Shown here in pieces: positions 27,160 to 36,562 of a stretch of 64,000 nucleotides of DNA. The stretch covers positions 62,001 through 126,000 of the forward strand of contig NZ_VRKW01000006.1 in NCBI RefSeq assembly GCF_009746715.1, written 5' to 3'. Below the pieces are notes generated by a model that saw only the letters and a program-made list of their open reading frames with translations, did not search any database and was not told the DNA's origin. Source of the stretch: Ketobacter sp. MCCC 1A13808. GTDB lineage: Bacteria; Pseudomonadota; Gammaproteobacteria; Pseudomonadales; Ketobacteraceae. Each line of letters opens with the position of its first letter. Within the stretch, counting starts at the first letter, position 1. Position numbers and translations under genes: made by a program.

Positions 27160-27705
27160 ATGGCATCGCTACAAGATCAGTTGCTGAAGGCCGGAATGGT
27201 CGATTCAAAAAAAGCAAAAAGACTTGATAAAGAAAAGAAGAAACAGGCCAAGCTGGCACGCAAAGGCCAGGCCGAAGTAGTGGATGAAGCGAAAATTCTG
27301 GCGCAGAAAGCACAAGCAGAAAAGGCCGAAAAGGACCGCGAGCGTAATCATAAAGCCAAACAGGCAGCAGAACAAAAAGCCATTGCCGCACAAATCGTAC
27401 AGCTCATTGAAACCAATAAAATTGATCGGGGCAAGGGCGATATCGGATTTCAGTTTGTTGATGGCAAGAGCATTAAAAAGATTTATGTCAGCGGGGAGCA
27501 ACAAAAGCAATTGGAGAACGGCCAGATCGCCATTGCCATATTGAAGGGGCAATACGAGTTGGTGGCCGCTGCGGTAGCCGAAAAGGTTCAGCAGCGGGAT
27601 CAAACCACCATCCTTTTATTAAACACGCGCGCCCAGACCAAACAAGATGAAGCTGAGGAAGACCCCTACGCCGATTTTCAGGTTCCGGATGATCTGATGT
27701 GGTGA
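27160..27705 (+). CDS. DUF2058 (YaiL family) protein
   Basis: Cytoplasmic 181-residue protein. It starts MASLQDQLLKAGMVDSKKAK, the family N-terminal motif, followed by a long charged lysine/glutamate/alanine coiled coil (residues about 15-80) and a small folded C-terminal part (VQLIETNKIDR, GDIGFQFVDGKSIKKIYVS, PYADFQVPDDLMW). YaiL is annotated as a nucleoprotein or polynucleotide-associated protein. It follows ybiT by 33 bp and may be cotranscribed. Confidence 0.88.
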   Translation: MASLQDQLLKAGMVDSKKAKRLDKEKKKQAKLARKGQAEVVDEAKILAQKAQAEKAEKDRERNHKAKQAAEQKAIAAQIVQLIETNKIDRGKGDIGFQFVDGKSIKKIYVSGEQQKQLENGQIAIAILKGQYELVAAAVAEKVQQRDQTTILLLNTRAQTKQDEAEEDPYADFQVPDDLMW

Positions 27706-28136
27706 ACACCCCAATTGCCGCCTGATCTAGATTCGATTCTCACAGATTCACTATTAGCCGGTCTCCGGATTTTTCTGCTTTCCCGGAGGCCACTGCCCTG
27801 ATCTGCTACTGTTTAGCTGGAAATACTATCGGGTTCTCCTTTTTTAAATAACACCGTTGTTCGCTTCTAAAAAGCACCTCTGTTATTACGTCGCAGCACC
27901 AATCTATCTGAATATGCGTTTAACCTCGGACATTTCTGTCACTTTTTTTGACGCCGGGCCAGCGCCTCCATCACCACCGTCAATTAACCAGCGACTCAGC
28001 TAGCCTCTTGAATAACAAAATCGTCTGCTTAACCGACTGCAGCAGGCAATCGCCGACGCTCAATCGACAAACTCCACCTGCCAACCTATTCTTAAATCAA
28101 CCCCCACGTTAAATCGCTTATGAGGATAAGAAGTAC
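27706..28136. other. Intergenic region, nothing supported
   Basis: 431 bp without a convincing reading frame. GGTCTCCGG and CCGGAGGCC (about 27760-27790) could form an imperfect hairpin behind the DUF2058 gene, but no T-run follows. The end presumably carries the promoter for the outer-membrane protein, with AGGATAAGAAGTAC as its ribosome-binding region. Confidence 0.5.
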
Positions 28137-28856
28137 ATGAGCTATAGAATAAAACCAGAGTTTGCGGCTTACGGGCTGGCCGGATTACTGTTCCTATCTG
28201 CACCGTTAACTGCAACAGCCGGTAACCTGGGTATAGCAGCCAAAGCCGGAACCCTGGGCCTGGGTCTGGAAGCAGACTACATCATCAATGACAAATTCTC
28301 TGTCCGCGTTCAGGGGAATCAGCTTGACTACGATTACGACCTGGACGAAGACGGTATCGAATATCAGGCAACATTGGAATTAGCCACCTTCGGTGCATTG
28401 CTTGACTGGCACCCTTTCGGCGGTGCATTCCGTGTCAGTATCGGTGGCTACAGCAATGGCAACGAAGCCAGCGGTGTTGCCGGTGGTCCAGGCGAATACC
28501 AAATCGGAGATGACATTTATGTTGTTGACGATAATGACGAGTTCCGCATGAGCGCTGAAATAGGTATGGGTGACAGCTTCGCTCCCTATGCAGGAATTGG
28601 CTGGGGTCACTCGACCAGTAACGACGGCGGTCTACTGCTTTCGCTTGATGTCGGTGTCTTGTTTCAAGGCGAGACCACGGTTAATCTGACAGCCTCCGGT
28701 TCCGTCTATGATACGAACTCCGATACCACCATTGACGTAACGAACAACGCCGAATTTCAGAATCAACTGCGCACAGAAGAAGCCAATTTACAGGATGACC
28801 TTTCTGATTTTGATATCTACCCGGTTATTACCTTCGGTATTGGCTATCGGTTCTGA
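28137..28856 (+). CDS. Predicted outer-membrane beta-barrel protein
   Basis: Secreted protein of 239 residues: signal peptide with cleavage after TATA (about Ala28), then alternating hydrophobic/polar strands and a terminal phenylalanine (FGIGYRF), the usual signature for insertion by BAM. Segments such as LGLGLEADYIINDKFSVRVQ and YAGIGWGHS resemble OmpW/OmpA-like small barrels, but no family can be named with confidence. Loops are acidic (DYDLDEDG, DDNDE), fitting a marine organism. It has its own terminator. Confidence 0.75.
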   Translation: MSYRIKPEFAAYGLAGLLFLSAPLTATAGNLGIAAKAGTLGLGLEADYIINDKFSVRVQGNQLDYDYDLDEDGIEYQATLELATFGALLDWHPFGGAFRVSIGGYSNGNEASGVAGGPGEYQIGDDIYVVDDNDEFRMSAEIGMGDSFAPYAGIGWGHSTSNDGGLLLSLDVGVLFQGETTVNLTASGSVYDTNSDTTIDVTNNAEFQNQLRTEEANLQDDLSDFDIYPVITFGIGYRF

Positions 28857-28873
28857 TTAACTTTTTTTAGTAC

Positions 28874-28906
28874 GCCGCCATCTCTCATCCGAGTTGGCGG
28901 CTTTTT
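28874..28906 (+). terminator. Rho-independent terminator after outer-membrane protein
   Basis: GCCGCCA (28874-28880) pairs with TGGCGGC (28895-28901), followed by five T. Confidence 0.85.
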
Positions 28907-28938
28907 CTAATCTAGCGAAAAGAACTCTGAGCAACTAT

Positions 28939-31662
28939 CTAACCATCCAGGCAAGCGGAACCTGAGCTGTCCGTATCGATGTCCGGTAATACCGCCACAT
29001 AATCACCCAACCATTTATAGAACGCGTCGACCGGCATCGGTCTGGCGATGTGATAGCCCTGGGCCAGATCGCACCCCATGGCTTTCAACAAATCCAGGGT
29101 AGGTGCATCTTCAATCCCTTCTGCAACGACAACCAGGCTCAGGTTGTGCCCCATGCTCAGAGTAGTACGGACGAGCAACTGATCATCGCCGCTGGTCGCC
29201 ATATCCATTACAAAGCTACGATCAATTTTAATTTCATTCACTGGCAGACGCTTTAGATACGACAGCGAAGAATAACCGGTTCCGAAGTCATCAATCGACA
29301 ACCGAATTCCCGCTTCGTTAAGCTCACTCATCATTTTCAGTGCATGATCCGGATCGGTCATTACTGCCGTCTCCGTCAGTTCCATTACGATATCCTGCAG
29401 CGAGATATTTTCCTCATCGGCCAACAGCTGAATCTTCTGGCTAAACTCGGCATCCTGTAAATTACGTGCCGATATATTAATAGACAAGGCGATATCAAAA
29501 CCCTGGCGGGTCAAACTGGATTTTATCTGGAAAGCATGGCGGCAAATCCAGTAGGTTAACGCATGAATTACTCCGGTGCGCTCAGCCAAAGGAATAAATT
29601 CGTCAGGGGGAATAAATCCATATTCCGGGTGGATCCAACGAATAAGTACTTCTGCCCCTTCTACTTTGTTTGTTTTCAATGAAATCTGTGGCTGAAAATA
29701 CAATTGCAACTGATCGCTTTCAATAGCATGCCGCAGCTCCCCAAGTAACGATATACGTCGTTCGTTATAAGGGTCGATTTGTTGAGAATACACTGCCAGT
29801 TTTTCATTGCTGCTTTCGGCAGCTTCCAATGCAATATGAGCATTACGGATCAGATTTTCACTGTTCGTTCCATGTTCAGGGTAACACGCCATACTCGCCG
29901 TCGCGTCGATATCCAACGCCAACCCCTGATATTCAAAAGGTCGCTCCAGATCCCGCAGCAAGCGCAAAGCGACCTGCTGTGCTTCCGGCACTCCACAATC
30001 CGATAGCATCAAAGCAAAAGTCACTCCTTCCACTCCGGCAAGAAAATGCACCCCCGCGCTGTGCCGTTCCAAAGCCACCACTTTCCCTTCTTTTTCACAG
30101 GCAGCATTCATCCGTTGTGTTGCCAAATATAAAATGGCATCCCCATTGGAATGGCCGAGCGTTTTATTAAATTCGTGGAAATTATTAAGATTAAGCAGCA
30201 CCACGGAAAACTGGGTCTGTAGCGCGGAGGAAACCAGCATTTCAATCTGGGTTTTTAGAAAGGTCCGGTTCGGCAAGCCGGTTATGCCGCTGTGCAAAGC
30301 ACGGTGCATCAACCGTTGTTCGGCCTCCTGCAAACGCAATACGGTTTCATGCTGCGATTGCAACGCGCTGTATTTTTGCTTGCGTTCGGAATTTATGCGA
30401 TCCGCCAACCCCAGAGAAAGCAACAACGTTTCCATCGCCGCGCCGACAAAAACCGCATTGTTTGTAATCGAGTTGGATGGCAAGACGGCAAGCAAGCTGA
30501 GGGTATATAGAAACACGCCGACAAATAACATCGCCCACCCCAGCAAAAAGAACCCCGCAGGCCGCGAGCCTTTTCTCCAGCACATATAGGTCATCACCGG
30601 CATCACTATACTCATCGCGCCGACATACAGTGTAATGGTTTCGCTGAGAAAATAAGGTGTTAACAAACGGAATAAAATGAGTCCAAATCCGACGTAAACA
30701 ATCCACGAAATGAGGCGGTCCAAAAAAATATAGTAACGTTTCACATCGATAAAATGCCGCACAAAGAGCATGCCGGTAATAACCCCGACGCAAGTGGGTA
30801 ACTGCAACATATACTCATTTAATACGGGATACCGGGGCCAGATAAAATAGTAGCCATAACCGGTTGTCATTAGAAAAGAGATCATGGCGCTGGCAATATA
30901 GAGAATGTAATAGAAGTAAGCCCGGCTACCAACAGAAAGACACAGGTACAGATTATAAATAATCATGGCACCCATAATGCCGAACAGCATCCCAAAGATA
31001 TAATTGTTACTGAGTTCATACTGAAGGAAGATAGACGGCCGGTAGAGTTTCAGCGGCAACTGAATGCTGCCGTTCTTACGCATTACATTTACGTATACCT
31101 GATACTCTACTTGTGGCTCCAATAAAATAGGCTGCACGAAAAGTCGATGCGGAAGTTCACGCTGTTCCATGGGTAAGCCATAGCCAATATTGTATTCCTG
31201 AACGACCTTCTGATCGGCTACCACATAGATATTCACCCGCTTTAGTTGCGGATAACCGATTTCGAGTAACCAGGGAGTTTCACTCAGATGCTGCGGATCG
31301 TTATCTATGACTGTGAAGGTGGCCCACACCGAGCTACTACTGTGACCTAAATTGATTATGTCATTTTCGACGGGTGAAAAATATTCGTTACCTTTTGTTA
31401 AAACGTCCCTGATTGAAAGCGCAGCTTCCGTATCCTCGTAAACACCCAGATACACAGGTGACAGATTTACCTCACCAGTGTGGCTGTCTAATTGCAGCGG
31501 CTCGAATCCATAAGCCCAACTCGACAGACTTAGGACGGCCCATGTCAAAACCAGCTTGAACGTTGTATGAGATTGAAAATACTGCAAAATATTAGACCCA
31601 TTTATCACTGCAACCCGACATCTCCGTGCCGGAATACAGCACTCTACCAACCCAAAATACAT
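28939..31662 (-). CDS. 7TM-DISM sensor with degenerate GGDEF and active-looking EAL domain
   Basis: Membrane c-di-GMP phosphodiesterase of up to 907 residues. Order: signal-like helix (LVLTWAVLSLSSWAYG), extracytoplasmic 7TMR-DISMED2 domain (about 60-190), seven membrane helices (about 205-410), coiled coil, GGDEF-like domain (about 460-620) and EAL domain (about 635-885). The GGDEF site is lost (AGVEGVTF in its place). The EAL domain starts EVLIRWIHPEYG and keeps the metal and catalytic residues: NISARNL, ELTETAVM, DDFGTGYSSL, EIKIDRSFV, AEGIED, QGYHIARPM. The start is uncertain; a GTG about 18 codons in would also leave a full signal. Confidence 0.9.
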   Translation of the reverse strand: MYFGLVECCIPARRCRVAVINGSNILQYFQSHTTFKLVLTWAVLSLSSWAYGFEPLQLDSHTGEVNLSPVYLGVYEDTEAALSIRDVLTKGNEYFSPVENDIINLGHSSSSVWATFTVIDNDPQHLSETPWLLEIGYPQLKRVNIYVVADQKVVQEYNIGYGLPMEQRELPHRLFVQPILLEPQVEYQVYVNVMRKNGSIQLPLKLYRPSIFLQYELSNNYIFGMLFGIMGAMIIYNLYLCLSVGSRAYFYYILYIASAMISFLMTTGYGYYFIWPRYPVLNEYMLQLPTCVGVITGMLFVRHFIDVKRYYIFLDRLISWIVYVGFGLILFRLLTPYFLSETITLYVGAMSIVMPVMTYMCWRKGSRPAGFFLLGWAMLFVGVFLYTLSLLAVLPSNSITNNAVFVGAAMETLLLSLGLADRINSERKQKYSALQSQHETVLRLQEAEQRLMHRALHSGITGLPNRTFLKTQIEMLVSSALQTQFSVVLLNLNNFHEFNKTLGHSNGDAILYLATQRMNAACEKEGKVVALERHSAGVHFLAGVEGVTFALMLSDCGVPEAQQVALRLLRDLERPFEYQGLALDIDATASMACYPEHGTNSENLIRNAHIALEAAESSNEKLAVYSQQIDPYNERRISLLGELRHAIESDQLQLYFQPQISLKTNKVEGAEVLIRWIHPEYGFIPPDEFIPLAERTGVIHALTYWICRHAFQIKSSLTRQGFDIALSINISARNLQDAEFSQKIQLLADEENISLQDIVMELTETAVMTDPDHALKMMSELNEAGIRLSIDDFGTGYSSLSYLKRLPVNEIKIDRSFVMDMATSGDDQLLVRTTLSMGHNLSLVVVAEGIEDAPTLDLLKAMGCDLAQGYHIARPMPVDAFYKWLGDYVAVLPDIDTDSSGSACLDG

Positions 31663-31776
31663 CTATAACGACATTAGTCTGGTGCGAGGTTTCAGTATAG
31701 ATCACAATAAGCTGAACGAACGTTCACAGGCGGTCGCCGAAGGTGCTGCACTGAGACGGGAAAAACAAATCATCAC

Positions 31777-31809
31777 AAAAAAACCGGACAGCTCCCGCTA
31801 CCCGGTTTT
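31777..31809 (-). terminator. Terminator of ggpPS
   Basis: On the minus strand AAAACCGG and CCGGTTTT pair around a 12-15-nt loop and are followed by a run of seven T. It lies about 50 bp past the ggpPS stop. Confidence 0.8.
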
Positions 31810-31860
31810 CATTACCTTTTGAAACTAACCGTCCTACCAAACGCTTGTTGAGGACACGAC

Positions 31861-34134
31861 TCAGGCCACTTTGGGTTCTGTCTTATCTTCCAGGCGAGTG
31901 GTCTTGGGTTTACATTGTTCTACTGCTTCCAGGAATTCCAGGCCCCATTGCCTAATGTCGTTATGCTCAACCACATGGAAAGCTTCCCGGATGCGCCCTT
32001 TCGCCTCTGCTTTTTTCATGGTCAATGCCAGATAGCAGGCGGTGACCATTTCGGACGGATCGTGGGGGTTCGCTAACACCGCCCCCCTCAGCTCTGCCGC
32101 TGCACCGGCAAACTCAGACAGCACCAATACGCCGGTGCCCTCAGTCATTCCCTGTGTCGCGACATACTCCTTTGCCACCAGGTTCAATCCATCCCGTAAC
32201 GGCGTAATCCACATCACGTCCGCCATCGCGTAATAAGTCACTAGGTCTTCAAACGGAAACCCTCTGAGGAAGAACTGTATGGGCGACCAACCTACTTTCG
32301 AAAACCGGCCATTGATCCTGCCCACAGCCCGTTCAATATCATTCTGCAGATCACGATAAACCGTCATTTCTTTTGCAGCTGGCACGCACACCATCATTAA
32401 AGTGATCTTGGAGATCAGCTCGGGGTGATCTTCGAGTAAACGCTCATAAGCTAACAGTTTCTCCAAAATCCCTTTGGTGTAATCGAGGCGTTCCACGGAG
32501 AGGATCAGCTTGGTACCACTCAGTTCAAAGCGCAGTTGCGCCATTTTTGCCTTGGTACCCGGATCGTCCAGCACCGTTTTTACCCGGTTCATATCCAAAC
32601 CAACCGGATGAGCCCCTAACCGCACTACGCGGTCGTTGACCTGTATTTCGGTGACCATTTCTTCCAGCCCGACCGCGCAGCCATAAGTCAGAAAACGCGG
32701 AGCACAACTCATACGTTCAAGTACTTTTACCGGTGTTACACCACGGACCACATCAACAAAATTTTCGGCCTGACGGGGGATATGAAAACCAACAAAGTCA
32801 CACTGCAGCAAGCTGCCCACAATTTCCTTACGCCAGGGTAAGACATTGAAAACATCGGCCGACGGGAAATAGGTGTGATGGAAAAACGCGATGATGACAT
32901 CAGGGCGCAACTCGCGCAAAAACGCAGGCACCATCCATAAGTTATAATCGTGAATCCATATGGTTGCGCCGGCCGCGGCTTCTGCAGCGGTGCGCTCCGC
33001 GAAATCCTTGTTCACCTTTAGAAACACTTCCCAGTGGTCTTCGCGAAAAACTGCCCGCTCCCAGAAAGTGTGTAAGGTGGGCCAGAACGCCTCTTTCGAA
33101 AATCGCTTATAAAAAATATCGACTTCTTCTTTCGTAAGAGGGACTCGCGCCGCAACCAGTTTCGGATATTGCGAAGCATCCACCTCGGTATGAGATTCGA
33201 ACTTACCTTTGTTGTCGTCATGAATAGACCAGGCGACCCAGGACCCTTGTTTGCCATCGGCGAAAAAACTCAACAAGGTCGGGATTATGCCGTTGGGTGA
33301 AGTCGGCCGACGCCGAATCATTTCACCGTTTTCGATCACTTCTTCGTAGGGGAGCCGATGATACACAATCACCAGATCCGACTGGCCGGGCTCCAGTGTG
33401 TCCCGGGCTTCTGCCGCAATACCCTCCGGCCCTAAAAAGCCGAAGTGCTCAATCGCTTCCAGGATGCCACCACAGCCGGAGGCCTCGGCATGATAGACCC
33501 TTGTGTTATTTTCTGTGGCCTGCAATAACTTTTGTTCCGAGTCGCCAACGCAAACACCGACGTATTCCTGTTCGAACATAGTCAGATCATTCAGGGTATC
33601 CCCCGCCACCAACACCTGCTCGACACCAATACCGAGATAATCGATGAGCTTTTTCAGCGTGCCGCCCTTGTTGACTCCTTTCGGCAGAACATCCAGATAG
33701 CGCCCGGCAGAAAATACCAACTCACAATTCAGTTTCTCTACGATCGTTCGCAGCTCGTCACTCACCGATTGCTCTTCGCAAAAATAGGAACAACGCCGCT
33801 CCTGCGGAACTTCTTGACGTTGCAAACCGTGGATGTGCGCGACAGCCTCTTCAATAACATGCTCACCCGGCCAGCTCTGTTCGATATTGCCTTGCAACAA
33901 AGGCACTGGCTGCTGGGTGTGGCCGTCAACCACCGTACACCCCACGTCACAAATGATGTAATCCGGGTGAGGAAGCGTTGGGTCAGCAAGTAAGGGCAGT
34001 ACAGATTCAAGCCCGCGACCGGTAACAAATACCAGTTGAATATCCGGATGCGATGCAATCAGTTGATAAAGTTTTAGCCGGCTATCGGGTTCGCCGGATA
34101 GAAAGGTTCCATCTAAGTCAGTAGCTAAAAGCAT
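31861..34134 (-). CDS. ggpPS: Fused glucosylglycerol-phosphate phosphatase/synthase (GgpPS)
   Basis: Bifunctional enzyme of 757 residues for the osmolyte glucosylglycerol, made from ADP-glucose and glycerol 3-phosphate. The N-terminal HAD phosphatase (about 1-240) has DLDGTFL, TGRG, KGVNKGGTLKKL and AGDTLNDLTMFEQ. The C-terminal GT20 domain (about 250-740) has the GgpS-like HDYNLWMVPAFLR, HHTYFPSADVFNVLPWRKEI, SVERLDYTKG and SEFAGAAAELRGAVLANP. A HAD domain before a GT20 domain is the arrangement known from GgpPS of salt-tolerant gammaproteobacteria, whereas trehalose enzymes usually have the phosphatase last or separate. Salt induction is likely but not visible in the sequence. Confidence 0.88.
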   Translation of the reverse strand: MLLATDLDGTFLSGEPDSRLKLYQLIASHPDIQLVFVTGRGLESVLPLLADPTLPHPDYIICDVGCTVVDGHTQQPVPLLQGNIEQSWPGEHVIEEAVAHIHGLQRQEVPQERRCSYFCEEQSVSDELRTIVEKLNCELVFSAGRYLDVLPKGVNKGGTLKKLIDYLGIGVEQVLVAGDTLNDLTMFEQEYVGVCVGDSEQKLLQATENNTRVYHAEASGCGGILEAIEHFGFLGPEGIAAEARDTLEPGQSDLVIVYHRLPYEEVIENGEMIRRRPTSPNGIIPTLLSFFADGKQGSWVAWSIHDDNKGKFESHTEVDASQYPKLVAARVPLTKEEVDIFYKRFSKEAFWPTLHTFWERAVFREDHWEVFLKVNKDFAERTAAEAAAGATIWIHDYNLWMVPAFLRELRPDVIIAFFHHTYFPSADVFNVLPWRKEIVGSLLQCDFVGFHIPRQAENFVDVVRGVTPVKVLERMSCAPRFLTYGCAVGLEEMVTEIQVNDRVVRLGAHPVGLDMNRVKTVLDDPGTKAKMAQLRFELSGTKLILSVERLDYTKGILEKLLAYERLLEDHPELISKITLMMVCVPAAKEMTVYRDLQNDIERAVGRINGRFSKVGWSPIQFFLRGFPFEDLVTYYAMADVMWITPLRDGLNLVAKEYVATQGMTEGTGVLVLSEFAGAAAELRGAVLANPHDPSEMVTACYLALTMKKAEAKGRIREAFHVVEHNDIRQWGLEFLEAVEQCKPKTTRLEDKTEPKVA

Positions 34135-34855
34135 ACAATACTCCTGGTCAAGGATGCGCCGGCCCTGCTATATCAGGCCTTTACACCATCTTCGTCCAAA
34201 ACGTCCAGGGATCAGTGTGCCGAGCTTTGAATTATTATTTCCCGAATCTAAATTTCACAACTAGGTTCTGAACGACCGCTCACCCGTTAGCAAACAACAA
34301 AGCGCGGCAGCCTGATCTCTAGACCTATAGAGGATTGCTATTGACAATCCTATGATGGCGCTATTTATAACATGCAATAATTAAACCGTAAAGCAACGGG
34401 AGTTCTCGCCATTGCCGCCGCAGCTGGTTTTCAGGTCAGTCTACACTCTATTTGTAGGGTTTCAGCGTTACGCAACCGCCACAAAAATAAATACGCAAAA
34501 AATTAATTAGAGGTGCGTTCAGGCCAATTATTATTTTGGTGGTGACGCCCGGAATCGGAGACACCGTTGATTGCAATTTTTTCAAAACTAAGTCGGTTTC
34601 TACAAAATTATTGGTAAAAAGAGGTTCAGTTCCATTGCGTATATTGACTTCCACTGCTCACACCCAGTGCCATTGGTAGCGGGTTAAATCCTGATTAAAA
34701 TGACCAGGCTTGACGCTACATCGTGTTGCAGGAAAAATCGGTGCCGAACTTGCTATGGCATGCAATCTACTCCTACCCTGCGTTCGGAGGAGATTGATTG
34801 TTGAAGGCAAGTGTACAATCATCACCACACTGTGACAGCCGCATCGGACCAACAC
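34135..34855. other. Long AT-rich intergenic region with an orphan promoter-like site
   Basis: 721 bp between the divergent ggpPS and hydrolase genes. TTGACA (34341-34346) and TTATAA/TATAAC (34365-34371) with an 18-19-bp spacer resemble a sigma-70 promoter pointing to the plus strand, nearly 490 bp upstream of the hydrolase start. The only reading frame (34448-34654, minus) has no family features. An uncharacterised leader or small RNA is possible, not shown. Confidence 0.4.
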
Positions 34856-35650
34856 ATGCCTTTTCTGGAGCGCCAATCGTTAAAGCTACACTATCAAGTA
34901 TTTGGTGAGCGTGCAGCAAACCTACCTGGCCACGACAAAGTACCCGTCCTGCTGCTGCACGGATTTTCCGGTAGCATCGAACAATGGCGAATGGCGGGGA
35001 TGATTGAAGCACTGCAAGTCGATCACACGGTCATCGCGATTGATTTGCGGGGCCATGGGCAGAGCAGCAAACCCCGCTCGCCGCAGCAGTATGGGCTGCA
35101 GCAACGCCTGCATGATATCGTCGAAATGCTGGAACACCTGCACATTCCCCGGGTACACCTGGTCGGCTATTCCATGGGAGGCTGGCTGGGCTTTGGCATG
35201 ATGACGCAGTTTCCACAAATGATTGCTTCGCTCTGTGTTGGTGGTTCCCACCCTTTCCACGACTCCATGGCCGCGTTCAGACAAGTACAGAAAGACCAGC
35301 CGGACACCTTTATAAAAGCGTTTGAAAGTTTTATCGGAGAACCGCTATCAACGCCGGCAAAAGCGATGATCGTGCAGAATGACTTGCAGGCACTCACCGC
35401 TGCAGCGCAGGATCGAGAAGATATGTCCAATGTCATCCCTTCACTGAACTCGATTCCGGTTATGCTTTTCTGCGGAGAGCTGGATCAAAGGTTATCCGCC
35501 ATGGAAACCCTTGCGCAACAACTTACCCTGCCGTTGCTTGTGCTGCCGCGTGTAGGACACGCGTTGGCCCCCTTCGCCGGCCCCGCGCTGACCTCCGCAG
35601 TGAAAGCCTTCTTGCTTAACGTTTCTGCAACTCAGACATCCAGCTTTTGA
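34856..35650 (+). CDS. Alpha/beta hydrolase
   Basis: Cytoplasmic alpha/beta-fold hydrolase of 264 residues from the ATG at 34856 (MPFLERQSLKLHYQVFG). Oxyanion region LLLHGFSGS, nucleophile elbow GYSMGGWLG, catalytic aspartate in FCGELDQRLS and histidine in RVGHALAPFAG are all present, as is AIDLRGHGQSSKP. The substrate is unknown; esterase or meta-cleavage-type hydrolases look alike at this level. Its 3' end overlaps the 3' end of the convergent LysR gene by 35 bp. Confidence 0.88.
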   Translation: MPFLERQSLKLHYQVFGERAANLPGHDKVPVLLLHGFSGSIEQWRMAGMIEALQVDHTVIAIDLRGHGQSSKPRSPQQYGLQQRLHDIVEMLEHLHIPRVHLVGYSMGGWLGFGMMTQFPQMIASLCVGGSHPFHDSMAAFRQVQKDQPDTFIKAFESFIGEPLSTPAKAMIVQNDLQALTAAAQDREDMSNVIPSLNSIPVMLFCGELDQRLSAMETLAQQLTLPLLVLPRVGHALAPFAGPALTSAVKAFLLNVSATQTSSF

Positions 35651-36446
35651 GTACCACTGGCGGTGTGGGTTTTGCGGGATAGGCTAACACCACTCGACGG
35701 TACACCGTCATATTTGAAAACGACCGGGCGATAATTTTATGCTCCGGCTTAATATAACTCTCCGGTAAAATCGCCACGCCCACTCCTGCGTTCACCAGAG
35801 CAATAGCCCACTCTTCGGACTGGGCAGTCGCCACCACATTGAACTCCATTCCTGCCAATCGGGCGGCTTCGAGAAAATTATTGGAACAATATTCCCGTGC
35901 AATCAGGGGGGTCCCCACCAGGTCCATCATCACCAGATCCGGCTTCATCGCCAGTGCATGCCCTTCCGGCAGAGCCACCACAAACGGCTCTTTCCATAGC
36001 TCAATGCAACGCTCGTCGGCGCTTACATCCGTATCACAGACTATGCGCGCATCACACTCCGCATCTGCGGCTGCCAACCGAAGATCCAGAGGCGTTTGCC
36101 GCTGCAGCAGCGGCTCCAGCAGTGTCATCACCCGATTCACATTGATGGCGGTCATTAAACCCAGGGTAAACGTGGTTGCCTGGTCAACCGGTGAAAACAT
36201 CGCGCGCAAGGAAGCAGCATCGCTCAACAAGCGCCGGGCGGCCTGATAGAGCCGATCGCCCTCGGTGGTGGCCGTGACACCCCGTTTGTGGCGCAAAAAC
36301 ACGGTAATACCCAGATTTTCCTCCAGGGCGGATACCGCCGCGGAAATGGAAGGCTGGGAAACGTGGCAACGCCTTGCTGCGAGAGTAATGTTGGCTTCTT
36401 CGTAGGCTGCAACAAAATAACTCAACGACTTCAGATCCATCAGCAT
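35616..36446 (-). CDS. LysR-family transcriptional regulator
   Basis: Regulator of 276 residues (slightly shorter than the usual ~300). The N-terminal winged helix covers LKSLSYFVAAYEEANITLAA and CHVSQPSISAAVSALEENLG, followed by the linker helix and a substrate-binding domain (FTLGLMTAINVNRVMTLLEP onward) that is somewhat compact. It is divergent from the SDR gene at 36563 across about 115 bp, the normal arrangement for a LysR regulator and its target. Confidence 0.9.
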   Translation of the reverse strand: MLMDLKSLSYFVAAYEEANITLAARRCHVSQPSISAAVSALEENLGITVFLRHKRGVTATTEGDRLYQAARRLLSDAASLRAMFSPVDQATTFTLGLMTAINVNRVMTLLEPLLQRQTPLDLRLAAADAECDARIVCDTDVSADERCIELWKEPFVVALPEGHALAMKPDLVMMDLVGTPLIAREYCSNNFLEAARLAGMEFNVVATAQSEEWAIALVNAGVGVAILPESYIKPEHKIIARSFSNMTVYRRVVLAYPAKPTPPVVLKSWMSELQKR

Positions 36447-36562
36447 TTCCTATCGATACCATCACTATCAAATATTATACAGATGGATACCACCCACGTA
36501 ACCTACCTTTCTCATGTATCACGAATGACCCACCAATCACTTCTGGATAGGAAATGCAGGCC

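Noticed and set aside
34448-34654. 68-codon minus-strand frame upstream of ggpPS
   Set aside because: No ribosome-binding site, no membrane or domain pattern, AT-rich intergenic context.
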